Of a DNA stretch of 64,000 nt, positions 40,001 to 52,345 are shown piece by piece. The position numbers were made by a program, and so were the translations under genes. The stretch comes from Luzula sylvatica. Its lineage: Eukaryota > Streptophyta > Magnoliopsida > Poales > Juncaceae. The notes beneath the pieces were generated by a model, which saw only the letters and a list, made by a program, of their open reading frames with translations, did no database searches and was not told the origin of the DNA. Each line of letters begins with the position of its first letter. Positions within the stretch are counted from its first letter, which is position 1. The stretch covers positions 52,461,784 through 52,525,783 of the forward strand of contig OX326959.1 in the NCBI GenBank assembly GCA_946800325.1, given 5' to 3'.

Positions 40001-43000
40001 AAGTTTTAATTTCTATTCATAGCAATCTTTTTACGGCTTGAGGAGTTCAAATAACGTGTTTTTTGATCATTTGTATAGTATCTTTTACTACGTAACATTT
40101 TACCAAATTTTACAATCACTAAGAAAGTTTGTTTTTCAATTCATAAAAATGTTTTAACGCTCCGAGGAGTCCAAATAACGTGTGTTTTGAGATGATTTTG
40201 ATGCAATGTTTTACTACGTAACTTTTCACCAAATCGTACAAACACTAAAAAAGGTTTCTTTCCGATTCGTGGCAATCTTTTTACAATTTGAGGAGTTCAA
40301 CTAACGTATTTTTAGTTCGTTTGTATCGTATCTTTTACTACATAACATTACACCAAATTTAGAAACACTAAGGAAGATTGTTTTTCGATTCATAACAATC
40401 TTTTAATGCTCTGGGGAGTCCAAATAACGTGTTTTTGAGATGATTTGGATTAAATCTTTTACTACGTAAGTTTTCACCATATCGTAGAAATACTAAGATA
40501 GTTTTTCTTTTCGATTCATACCAATCTTTTTACGCTTTGTGGAGTTCAAATAACGTGTTTTTAGATCATTCGTATCGTATCTTTTACTACATTACATTTC
40601 ACAAAATTTTAAAACACTAACAAAGTCTGTTTTTCTATTCATAACTATCTTTTAACACTCTGAGGAGTCCAAATAACATGTTTTTGAGATGATTTGGATT
40701 GAATCTTTTCCAACGTAAGTTCTCACCAAATCGTACAAATACTAAAAAAGTCTTCTTTTCGATTCATATCCAATCTTTGTACGTTTTGTGGAGTTCAAAT
40801 AACGTGTTTTTAGATCATTTGTATCGTATCTCTTACTGCATAAAATTTCACCAAATTTTACAATCACTAATTAAGAAAGTTTGTTTTTCGATTCATAGCA
40901 ATCTTTTAACGCTCCGAGGAGTCCAAATAACGTGTTTTTGAGATGATTTTGATCCAATCTTTTACTACATAACATTTCACCAAATTTTACAATCATTAAG
41001 AAAGTTTTCTTTTCGATTCATAGCAACCTTTTTACGCTTTGAGGAGTTCAAATAACGTGTTTTTAGATCATTTGTATCGTATCTTTTACTACATAACATT
41101 TGACCGAATTTTACAAACACTAAGAAAGGGTGTATTTCCTTTCATCACAATCTTTTAACTCTCTGCGGAGTCCAAATAACGTGTTTTTGAGATGATTTGG
41201 ACCGAATCTTTTACTACGTAACTTTTCACCAAATTGTACATACACTAAGAAAGTTTTCTTTTCGATTCATAGCAATCTTTTTACACTTTGACTTCAAATA
41301 ACAGGTTTTTAGATCATTTGTATCATATATTTTACTACATAACATTTCACCAAATTTTACAATCACTAAGCAAGTTTGTTTTTCGATTCATAAAAATCTT
41401 TTAACGCTCCGAGGAGTCCAAATAACGTGTTTTTTAGATGATTTTGATCCAATCTTTTACTACGTAACTTTTCACCAAATCGTACAAACACTAAGAAAGA
41501 TTTCTTTTCGATCCATGACAGTCTTTTTACGCTTTGAGTAATTCAAATAACGTGTTTTCATTTGTATCGTATCTTATACTACATAACATTTCACCGAATT
41601 TTACAAACACTACGAAAGATAGTTTTTCCATTCATGACAATCTTTTAACGCTCTGAGGAGTCCAAATAATGTGTATTTCAGATGATTTGGATCAAATCTT
41701 TTACTACGTAACTTCTCACCAAATTGTACAAACACTAAGAAAGTTTTCTTTTCGATTCATAGCAATCTTCGTACGCTTTGAGGAGTTCAAATAACGTGTT
41801 TTTAGATCATTTGTGTCGTATCTTTTACTACATAACATTTCACCAAATTTTACGGACACTAAGAATGTTTTTTTTCGATTCATAACTATCTTTTAACGCT
41901 CTGGGGAGTCCAAATAACTTTTTTTTGATGGTTTGGATCGAATTTTTTACTATGTAATTTTTCACCAAATCGTACAAACACTAAGAAAGTTTTATTTTCG
42001 ATTCATAGCAATCTTTTTACGTTTTGAGAAGTTCAAATAACGTGTTTTTAGATCATTTGTATCATATCTTTTAGTACATAACATTTCACCAAATTTTACA
42101 ATCACTAAGAAAGTTTGTTTTTCGATTCATAAAAATCTTTTAACTCTCTGAGGAGTCCAAATAACGTGTTTTTGAGATGATTTTGATCCAATCTTTTACC
42201 ACGTAACTTTTCACCAAATCGTACAAACACTAAGAAAGTTCTCTTTTCGATCCATAGCAATCTTTTTACGTTTTGAGAAGTTCAAATATACGTGTTTTTA
42301 GATCATTTGTATTGTATCTCTTACTGCATAAAGTTTCACCAAATTTTACAATCACTAAGAAAGTTTGTGGGGAGTCCAAATAAAGTGTTTTTGACATGAT
42401 TTGGATTGAATCTTTTAATACGTAAGTTTTCACCAAATCGTACAAATACTAAGAAAGTTATCTTTTCGATTCATACCAATCTTTTTACGCCTTGTGGAGT
42501 TCAAATAACATGTTTTTAGATCATTTGTATCGTATCTTTTACGACATAACATTTCACCAAATTTTACAACCACTAAGAAAGTTTGTTTTTCGATTCACAA
42601 CAATCTTTTAACAATTTGAGGAGTCCAAATAACATGTTTTTGAGATTATTTTGATCCAATATTTTACCACTTAACTTTTCACCAAATCGTACAAATACTT
42701 AGAAAGTTTTCTTTTCGATTCATAGCAATCTTTTTACGTTTTGAGAAGTTCAAATATACGTGTCTTTAGATCATTTGTATCGTATCTTTTAGTACATAAC
42801 AATTCACCACATTTTGTAAACACTAAGAAAATTTGTTTTTTGATTCACAACAATCTTTTAACGCTCCGAGGAGTCCAAATAACGTGTTTTGGAGATGGTT
42901 TGGATCGAATCTTTTACTACGTAACTTTTCACTAAATCGTACAAACACTAAGAAAGTTTTAATTTCGATTCATAGCAATCTTTTTACTGTTTGAGGAGTT

Positions 43001-44215
43001 CAAATAACGTGTTTTTGGATCATTTGTATCGTATCTTTTACTACATAATATTTCACCGAATTTTACAATCACAAAGAAAGTTTGTTTATCGATTCATAAC
43101 AATCTTTTAACGCCCGGAGTCCAAATAACGTGTTTTTGAGATGATTTTGATCCAATCTTTTACTACGTAACTTTTAACCAAATCGTACAAACACTAAGAA
43201 AGTTTTCTTTTTGATTCATAGCAATATTTGTACGCTTTGAGGAGTTCAAATAACGTGTTTTTAGATCATTTGTGTCGTATCTTTTACTACATTACATTTC
43301 CCCAAATTCTACGGACACTAAGAAAGTTTTTTGTTCGATTCATAACTATCTTTTAACGCTCTGGGAGTCCAAATGACGTGTTTTTTAGATGGTTTGGCTC
43401 GAATTTTTTACTATGTAATTTTTCACCAAATCGTACAAACACTAAGAAGGTTTTATTTTCGATTCATAGCAATCTTTTTACGTTTTGAGAAGTTCAAATA
43501 ACGTGTTTTTAGATCATTTGTATCATATCTTTTACTACATAACTTTTCACCAAATTTTACAATCACTAAGAAAGTTTGTTTTTCGATTCATAAAAATCTT
43601 TTAACGCTCTAAGGAGTCCAAATAACGTGTTTTTAGATGATTTAGATCCAACCTTTCACTATGTAACTTTTCACCAAATCGTAAAAACACTTAGAAAGTT
43701 TTCTTTTGGATCCATGGCAATCTTTTTACACTTTGAGGACTTCAAATAACGTGTTTTTGGTTCATTTGTATCGTATCTTTTACTACATAACATTACAACA
43801 AATTTTAGAAACACTAAGAAAGAATTATTTTCGATTCATAACAATCTTTTAACGCTCTGGGGAGTCCAAATAAAGTGTTTTTGACATGATTTGGATTGAA
43901 TCTTTTACTACGTAAGTTTTCACCAAATCGTACAAATACTATGAAAGTTTTCTTTTCGATTCATACCAATTTTTTTACACCTTGTGGAGTTCAAATTACA
44001 TGTTTTTAGATCATTTGTATCGTATCTTTTACGACATAACATTTCACCAAATTTTACAATCACTAAGAAAGTTTGTTTTTCGATTCACAACAATCTTTTA
44101 ACAATCTGAGGAGTCCAAATAACGTGTTTTTGAGATGATTTTGATCCAATCTTTTACCACGTAATTTTTCACCAAATCGTATAAATACTAAGAAAGTTTT
44201 CTTTTCGATTCATAC
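28014..44215. repeat. 16.2-kb satellite array, about 125-bp monomer, about 249-bp dimer
   Basis: Head-to-tail copies of a monomer running roughly TTTTCACCAAATTTTACAAA, CACTAAGAAAGTTTGTTTTT, CGATTCATAGCAATCTTTTT, ACGCTTTGAGGAGTCCAAAT, AACGTGTTTTTGAGATGGTT, TGGATCGAATCTTTTACTAC. Spacing of the ACG(C/T)TTTG core in the first 600 bp is 126, 125, 126 and 124 bp. From about 30.2 kb two monomer types alternate: one with AACGCTCCGAGGAGTCC and GATGATTTTGATCC, the other with ACGCTTTGAGGAGTTC and GATCATTTGTATCG. Their joint period, measured at six successive units around 32-33 kb, is 249 bp. That gives about 130 monomers. Several have deletions, for example near 30370-30480, 35690, 37415 and 42365. Small open frames in the array are by-products. 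Confidence 0.95.
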
Positions 44216-45160
44216 CTTGGACTAGAGAATAATTGGAGCACTAGTACATCACGATGAAACCGCATCTAACTTCCTTATACTCACCGAACGGCTTACTTCT
44301 ACTCAAAACGTTCATCTCTGGCACATCGTGAGGTGGTACACCAGACCAACGTCTAAACACATTGTGTAATCATCCTGAAGAAGCGTCTTAGGAAGAAGAA
44401 GAAGAAGAAGAAGAAGAAGAAGAAGAAGAAAGAAGCACTCGAGTTGGATTGTGAAGATGGGTTAATTGGTTCGAATATATTTCAGGGTTAAAAAAGTCAT
44501 TTCACAATTTTTTCCTTAAGTTTAACTATTATGTTAATTTTGTATCAATTTGAAATGAAAAAAGGTTTAGAGGGACAAATATGATATTTATAATTTTTGA
44601 AGGGATATACCCTATGTTACGCGGATACTTCAAAAATTCAGAAGTATCCTGAGGATACGCGTATCCGATACGGATACGGTTCGGATACGTATCGGATACG
44701 CCATGTGGCGTATCCGAATATTTTAATATTTATTTTTTTCGGATACGGCGGGGATACGGCAGGATACGGCTGAGGATACGGCCATGATACGGCTGGGATA
44801 CTTCATTTAGGATACTTCGGCCCATTATATATTTTGGCCCAAAATATTTTTAAATAAATTATATAGGATACTTCTAGGATACTTCTAGATTAGTTCTAAA
44901 ATATTTGTAGAACAAGTTTATGATAGTTTTATCATACTTGTATTGTTTGATCGATATTATTTATCGTCATGATATTTAATTCAAAAATATTATTAATTTA
45001 TTATTTAATTTATTACTTATTTATTAATTATATATAATATAAATATATTAAATTAAAAATTATATACCCGTATCCGTATCCGTGGTTTTTTAAAAATTGC
45101 CGTATCGCCGTATCCGTATCCGTGCAACATAGGATATACCTGAAATTATCCTTTTTATAA
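44216..45160. repeat. Right terminus of a Mutator-like element with (GAA)n and nested MITE
   Basis: Immediately right of the satellite lies unique-looking DNA with a (GAA)n run (44392-44430). Then come GAGGGACAAATATGATATT, TTTTTGAAGGGATATACC (cut by a hAT-type MITE) and CTGAAATTATCC. Read inversely this is the terminal pattern of the 12748-14442 element. The matching left end was not found between here and the satellite. Confidence 0.5.
44612..45132. mobile_element. 521-bp hAT-type MITE
   Basis: Inverted ends CTATGTTACGCGGATAC and (right, reverse complement) CTATGTTGCACGGATAC. Flanked by exact 8-bp repeats GATATACC (44604-44611, 45133-45140), the size expected for the hAT superfamily. The sub-terminal parts are rich in the motif CGGATACGG/CCGTATCC, repeated many times on both sides. 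No coding capacity. Confidence 0.82.
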
Positions 45161-46592
45161 ATATATCTTTCAAGTCAACGAAACATTAAATGATAAATTG
45201 AAAATTCCAGCAACTATATACATATACGTGCTCTCATCCTTCTTTGCACTGGTGAATCTAGACTCAATACTGCGAAAATGCAGACTAATTATCAAGCTTA
45301 TTAACGATTTACATGATCTTTTATTTTTATTTTTATTTAATTAAAGACATGAACATTTATTTAAACTGCTAAATTGTTTTGCTTAGAATGAAGATGACAT
45401 ACTTGTCCGTAGTAAGGTACAATAGTCGTACGAGAAGTTCATAATTTTCCTAATTAATTGTGGATTTTTCAACTCTAAAGATTATTTTCTATATAATAAT
45501 ATCATATCAAAGCAAAATTGTAGTTGTATGTTGACAATCTAAACCATTCATCAGAGAAAAAAACAAAACTATCCAAATCGTTGAAGATCATTTTCGTGAT
45601 AAGAACTGATTCATTTTTTGAAGTTCCTTTGTTTAATCATTATAAGGACGCAGTAAGATGTTAATATTTATCTATTTACTTAATTCACCCTAAAATTTTA
45701 ATTAAATTCTGTTAGCCCCAAACCCTCCATTCTCCATGAATTCATCCAGACTCCAGAGTATATATTAGCTACTAACTTGTCACAAAAAAGGGGGCACTTA
45801 AATATATTGTTATTGTGTGTTGGAGAAGAGAGAGAATGTGGGAGCCAATTCATGGAGCATGATACTAGGCCTCTAATGGTGTTTGGGTTAAAGACTAGTT
45901 CTCCTCTTCAATCACGAGGTATGTTATCATATCAAAAGTGAATTATATTTTCTGTATCTTAGTTTCTCCTCTTCAATCATGGAGCACTTAAATTTGTTTT
46001 GGCATCTAATTAAATTGAAAAGTTGCTCCCACACTGGATTACTTGTGAATTCTATTTTGATGGAAGCCACCTATCTAGTTTGTGAGGGCTTGTCTTGTTT
46101 TCCTGTTTGAAAAGGCAAGAAGAGCACGAAACATGTTCCTGCAGCTCATTTTTTTTCTTTTTTCTCTCTAAAATAAAACGCTTAATTACAAGGATGGTTC
46201 ACACAGTAATTTGAAAAGGCAAGAATGAAATTTTATAAATGAATTTGAAAATAGGAACGAAAAATGGAAAAAAAAATTATGGGAAGAAGAAGAAAAAGAT
46301 CAATTATGTGCACAACATTTACTCTTTCTGAATTGCAATAAGAAGAAAAATGGAATTGCAATAAGAAAAAGAACAATTTGAGTTGTATTTACTATCTTGT
46401 TCATTAGATTTTTTTATCTGAATATTCATAACACATTTACTCTTTCTTCAACTAGATCGGTCATGTGCACAACTAGTCGATTAAAGGCTTCGACTGTACT
46501 TGCAAGTCGCGATACCATTTAACCTTATATAGAAACCATAATTTAATAACTATTCAACTTTGAACGAAAATTTGTTTATGTGCAACTAAAGC
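45161..46592. other. Upstream region of the lectin receptor kinase gene
   Basis: No gene seen. The sequence CTCCTCTTCAATCA occurs twice (about 45900 and 45966), and a unit around GAATTGCAATAAGAA is repeated near 46330-46370. The proximal promoter is presumably within the last few hundred bases. Confidence 0.5.
46525..46534 (+). promoter_or_regulatory. Candidate TATA box of the lectin receptor kinase gene
   Basis: TTATATAGAA lies 59 bp before the ATG at 46593, which would give a short leader of about 30 bp. Sequence-based inference. Confidence 0.45.
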
Positions 46593-48804
46593 ATGCCTTG
46601 CACTCAACATGGCCCCTTAGTCGAAGCTCGATACCTTTTGTTTCTGGCATTCTTTGAAATCCTAATTACCACCTCAAACAGCATTGCCGACAAATTCACC
46701 TTCAATGGTTTCGCTAATGCAGACATAAACCTAAATGAACTTGCCGAGATCACCACCAATGGCCTCTTAGTTCTAACAAACTATACTAAGCAATCACAAG
46801 GTCATGCATTCTATCCAAATCCTATCAATTTCAAGAACTCTTCAAGCAATGCTTCTCGATCTTTCTCCACGAGCTTTGTATTCGCTATAATTCCTCAATA
46901 TCCTGATGTGAGCGGTCATGGCCTTGCTTTCGCAATGTATCCTTGGAAAGATATACCTAATTCAATGCCTAGTCAGCATTTAGGCCTGTTAAATAGTTCC
47001 AACAATGGTAACTCAAGCAATCATTTGGTTGCGGTGGAGCTTGATACGGTAAAAACCATTGAGTTTAAAGATATTGATGATAATCATGTTGGAATAGATG
47101 TGAACAACTTGATATCATTGAATTCAACTACGGCGGGGTATCATAACAAAACGGGTAGTTTTATAAACCTAAATTTAATAAGTGGTGAATTGATGCAAGT
47201 TTGGATCAATTATTATAGCAATAATATGAGGCTTGAAGTCCATATCGCACCAATTAAAATGCCGAGACCCCCGTTTCCAATTGTGTCGAGTATACTCAAT
47301 CTTTCAGATGTTATTCTTGATGAAATGTATGTCGGTTTCACGGCATCAACAGGTGCGGGTTCTGGGTTGCATTATGTGCTAGGGTGGAGCTTTAGTCTCG
47401 ACGAAAATGCTCCTGCCCTAAATATCTCAGGACTTCCATCAATTCCACACAAGATTCCCCAAATTCCAGATAGAAAATCGCATGCGGTCCTAATTGTAAC
47501 ATTATCTCTTGTTGGAGTGATTTTAGTACTCATCGTGGTTCCTAGTTTCTTATATTACCTCAGACGAAAGAAGAAATTTGCTGAGATAAAAGAAGAATGG
47601 GAGCTAGAGTACGGTCCTTATAGGATACCATATAGAGATCTTTATAATGCAACCAAAGGATTCGACGAATCAAATCTAATTGGGTCTGGTGGGTTCGGGC
47701 GGGTTTATAAGGGCACATTGCGACAAACAAGAAGCGAGGTTGCGGTGAAAAGAATTTCATATTACTCGAAACAAGGAGTTAGAGAGTTCGTCTCAGAGAT
47801 CGTTAGTTTGAGTCGGTTAAGGCATCGAAATCTCGTTCAGCTATTCGGTTATTGTCGGCACCGGGATGAGCTCCTTTTGGTTTATGATTACATGGAAAAT
47901 GGTAGTCTTGACAAGTCCCTTTTTGGTGAAAATAAACAATCACTTAGTTGGAATGAGAGGTTTAAAGTCATTAATGATGTGGCGACCGGTCTTCTCTACT
48001 TGCACGAAGGGTGGGACCAAGTCGTCATACATAGAGACATCAAGGCAAGTAATGTTCTACTAGATAGAGGAAACAATGCAAAACTAAGTGATTTTGGTCT
48101 CGCAAAATTGTACGACCACGGAAGCAATCCGCAAACCACACATATCGTCGGCACTCTAGGTAAGTTTATCCTCATTAAAAGTGTATCATTAACAAATGTC
48201 ATGAATTTCTCATATTGTCCTCGCTGACAGACCTTATTATGTAGGTTATATCGCTCCGGAAATAAGCCGAACAGGAAAACCGACAACATGTAGTGACGTG
48301 TTTGCCTTTGGAGTCTTTCTTCTAGAGGTTCACCATTTTCTTAACAAAAAAACCCTAAATTATCTATATTTATTGAAATAAGAAAGTTCTTATAATACTC
48401 CCTTACTGATTAAGGTTACATGCGCTAGAAGGCCCGTGGATTTCACAACTGAGGACATACTTGGTTTGATCGAGTCCGTCTTGGAATATTGGAAGAAATC
48501 AAGTGTCACCATGGCCGTTGATCCAAAATTGGAGGGACGGTTTGACAAGAACGAAGCGGAATTGATACTTAAACTCGGCTTGTTATGCTCACATCCCGAG
48601 CCTGCGACTAGACCGAGCATGAGACAAGTTGTGCATATCTTGGAGGGAAGTGAGGAAATGCCCAAACTCTCATCACTAAGTTTTGGAGGATTGGCTTACT
48701 ATGATCAAGCCTTCGATGATTTTGTTTTTTCTTCTGATAATGAGCTTATGTCTCAAGTGGATCTTATATCCGAAGGAACTTCATTGGCAAATCCTTTTAG
48801 TTAG
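46593..48804 (+). CDS. L-type lectin-domain receptor-like kinase (LecRK)
   Basis: Plasma-membrane receptor kinase of plants; the outer legume-lectin domain is thought to sense ligands and the inner Ser/Thr kinase to signal (family knowledge). Exons 46593-48159, 48245-48327 and 48415-48804 join in phase to 679 residues, normal for the family. Order: signal peptide about 1-32 (hydrophobic [11 protein letters not shown]); lectin domain about 33-275 ([61 protein letters not shown]); membrane segment about 298-322; kinase about 346-640 with [11 protein letters not shown], Lys386 in VAVKR, HRD at 480-482 ([12 protein letters not shown]), DFG at 500-502, and APE after the first intron (GYIAPE). All key kinase residues are present. 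The two introns are unusual because most LecRK genes have none. No defect is seen. Confidence 0.93.
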
Positions 48805-49059
48805 TTTACAGTCATTTGTTTGTCTTTTAGAAAGTAAATTATATGATTTTGTGTTGGCATCGTCTACTATCATGGTTTCTATTTTCTTTCTATTTACTTT
48901 TATTTGTTTGTTTCAAAAAAAAATTAAACTATATATCATGAGAAATTACATATTGTGCCTATTTTTATTGTTTAATTTCCATAGAAATTTAAGTTGTTAT
49001 CTTATAAACCGATAACTCAATCAATGATTTATTTGAACGGGAGGGGCGGAGCAGGGTCC
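48805..49059. other. 3' flank of the receptor kinase gene
   Basis: AT-rich DNA with no separate feature; it ends where the LINE remnant begins. Confidence 0.5.
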
Positions 49060-49530
49060 TAACATTGCCATTATCGAACGTGAGAAATTGTGTGATATTG
49101 GCGGACGACTTATCCTTATTTTTCAAAAGATCAGTCCACAAATCAATGATAACGACAAATATTCTGGAGGAATTGGGGAAGCTAACGGGTATGATAATTA
49201 ATTTCAACAAATCCTATGTACTCCCGTTGGGGAATGAGGTTCAGGAGAGGACAATACAAAGAGTCGCAGCAAGGTTGGAATGCGAGGCGAGGAATTACCC
49301 AATCGAGTATCTCGGTTTAGCCCTTCACTACAAATTGATTCCCAAAAACGAATATCGAAAGATAATTGAAAAATTTAATCGAGCATTTCAAAAATGCGAG
49401 GCGAGGACTTACCCAATCGGTTTTTATCTTTTGAAGAAAGATCGATTCTATTGAACTCGGTGATTCAAGGGAAACTAACATATATCATGTCGGCAGTCTA
49501 TTTACATTTACTCCCTCACATGGGTGCGCA
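49060..49530 (+). pseudogene. LINE (non-LTR retrotransposon) reverse transcriptase remnant
   Basis: VILADDLSLFFKRS holds the (F/L)ADD active site of LINE reverse transcriptase. NILEELGKLTGMIINFNKS, ARLECEARNYPIEYLGLAL and (after a stop near 49454) LLNSVIQGKLTYIMSAVY follow in the order seen in plant LINEs. The N-terminal part and everything past about 49530 are missing. A stretch GCGAGGCGAGGAYTTACCC-like occurs twice (about 49281 and 49397). Confidence 0.85.
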
Positions 49531-49560
49531 GGGGGATTTGACTCCCTAAAAACAAAGACA

Positions 49561-49940
49561 TATTGAAATTAGTATTTTTAATAATATTATTAATAATTTG
49601 GGACAAGATTAATAATTAATTAGGTGTGAAAATATGATAAATGCATATTAAATTAGGGGATGTATTTTGACATGAATAGGTGTCTATTCAAATAGAAGTA
49701 TCTAGAATTTAGCTAGATAAGATGTATGGTTGAAAGGGTGCATTTAGGGGTTGCATATTCTTTCTATTTAAACTACTTTGTATACTGTACAGATTTAGGG
49801 AGAAAAATTTAAAGAAGGGCAATGCCATGTGTGTCTCCCTCTCCATGTTATTATAATATCTTATTTATTTGATATTGATATCTATCCCCCAATCCAAACC
49901 CCATCCATATCTCTAATCAAATGAAGTCCAAATTCTAACA
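49561..49940 (+). repeat. 5' LTR of TRIM-like element
   Basis: 380 bp, starting TATTGAAATTA (first G of the usual TG changed to A in both LTRs) and ending TTCTAACA. Direct copy of 53258-53649. Confidence 0.9.
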
Positions 49941-50844
49941 TGGTACCAGAGCCAAGGTTATCGATTGACGGTTATCTAAAGCGACGATTATCAAGCGGCG
50001 GTTACCGAGCGACGGTTATAAAAAAACGACGGTTATCGAGTTTAGTAGAAGTCGGAGAAGGAGTCACCAAGACAACCAAAGAGGTTACGTACTTGGGCTC
50101 ACACGAACTTCACAACTTATTTTCGAATTATCGAGTTTAGTAGAAGTCGAAGAAGGAGTCACCAAGACAACCAAGAAGGTTACGTACTTGGGCTCACACG
50201 AACTTCACAACTCATTACCGATTTATCGAGTTCAGCAGAAATTTGGAGTAGGAGAAGGCCACGACAACCCAAGACGGTATGTTCGGGTTCCCACAAGTTT
50301 CGCAACTCAATTTCGATGAAGAAAAAAGAGGCGATTCGAAAAAAAAAAAAAGGGAAAATTTTTCCTATATCCCTACTAAACTCATCAATTACATATTTAT
50401 CCGTCTTGAATACATAATATCATATTTATCCCTCCTAAATACAATAATTATCTAATTTATCCTTATCTAATAATTTAATAAAATTTAAATGAATATTAAC
50501 ATAATTGACTAATTTGCCCCTCATTTCATTATTCCTTAATCCAATATTGAATCCTATACCCGTTAAGCTATGAACCCTAAACCCTCTTCTAACCAAACAT
50601 AACCAAACTCTGCAAACCAATTAACAGCGGGGAGGGAGAAGCAAAAATTCTTCTCATCCGACGTCAATAGCGGGCGATGGAAGCGATGAAAGGCATACAA
50701 TCGATATTCGTCTTCCTCTTTCTGGCGACGCGACGCGACGCGATTGCAGCGGGGCGACGGCGATAGCGGGCGACGCAGTGGCTGGCTACGGCGATTGCGC
50801 GACGCGACGTGATTGCAGCGGGGCGACGGCGATACCGGATAGCT

Positions 50845-51265
50845 ATTAAGCTGCTGCGCCTCGGACCCCTACCCCTCCTTCTCCGGCGGTGCACCTCCCT
50901 TCAGTCATTGGACCTGTCCAGTTGTCCCTCGCTGGATGACACGGCATTGCCCCTTTCGATTCCAAGCCCTAATAATTTGAGATCAGTAATTTCTTATTTT
51001 TCCTTTCCTTTTCTTAGTTTTCTTCTGCTGGCAAGAGTTTATCATTTGATGAGACTAATTGATCTGCATTAGGAGGCGCTGGTGTCGTCATGCACGAAAA
51101 TCGAGGAATCAACCTCTCCTATTGTACCGGATTTGGAGACAGGGAGGCTGCGGCTGTTGCGAAAGCATCGGGATTGAAAGAGCTCAGGATCGACAAGTGC
51201 TTACTAGTTACCGACATGGGATTGGCCAAGGTCGCTGTTGCCTGTACTGGCTTGGATTTTAGTGT
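50845..51265 (+). pseudogene. Captured fragment of an F-box/LRR-repeat protein gene
   Basis: Two exon-like pieces: CTSLQSLDLSSCPSLDDTAL (about 50890-50946), then after an apparent intron INLSYCTGFGDREAAAVAKA and LKELRIDKCLLVTDMG-type text (about 51104-51250). These are leucine-rich repeats of the kind in plant F-box/LRR proteins. A one-base loss near 51100 puts VSSCTKIEE out of frame with INLSYC. GC-rich text before it (50700-50840) has repeats of GCGACGCGACG and CGGGGCGACGGCGAT. No F-box is present, so the piece cannot make the full protein. Confidence 0.65.
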
Positions 51266-51884
51266 TGATGTTTTCTGAGTTTTGTAATATGTTTGCGATA
51301 TCAATTCAAAATGATATAATGTGAGTTTTGTAATATTAGTTTTGTGTTGAATTTGAAGTTTCGGATATTTCAGATGCATGTTCTTTCTATATTATGATAT
51401 TAGTATTGATGTTTTGTAATCATTATGTGTTTGTGTTTTCGATATCGATTCGTTGTAATGTGAGTTTAATATCGATGTTTTGTAATCATTATGTGTTTGA
51501 GTCTCCAATACCAATTCGATGAATGTAATCTGAAATTCAACTAAACTTCAATTCCTATTAAAATTGCTATTGAAATTCAACTTAAATGGACACCAAAAAT
51601 CACAAAATTAAATCCCCAAACAGAATGCGAGATAGTGAAAAGTTTGCAAATTTAACAGAATATGTTAACCTGAATCTGAAATAAAATTTGCAAATTAAAC
51701 CCCCAACTCGACAATTTGACAGAATATATTAAATCCCAAAAATTTGCAAATTAAATCCCCAAAAATATGCAAATTAAATCACAAAATTCACAAAATTCAC
51801 ATAAACCCCCATTAAACTCCACAAATTAAATCTCTTCCCGATCATAAGACCGACGTATAGAAGAATCCCCAAAAATTGTATCCG

Positions 51885-52345
<461 letters not shown>

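Noticed and set aside
28014..44215. Regularly spaced repeats reminiscent of a CRISPR array, with many small open frames
   Set aside because: The units are contiguous, with no unique spacers, period about 125 bp, in plant nuclear DNA. It is satellite DNA; the small frames recur with the repeat and show no coding features.
50664..50894. GC-rich open frames (Arg/Ala-rich) as a small basic protein
   Set aside because: Produced by GCGACGCGACG repeats within the Pack-MULE; no family resemblance.
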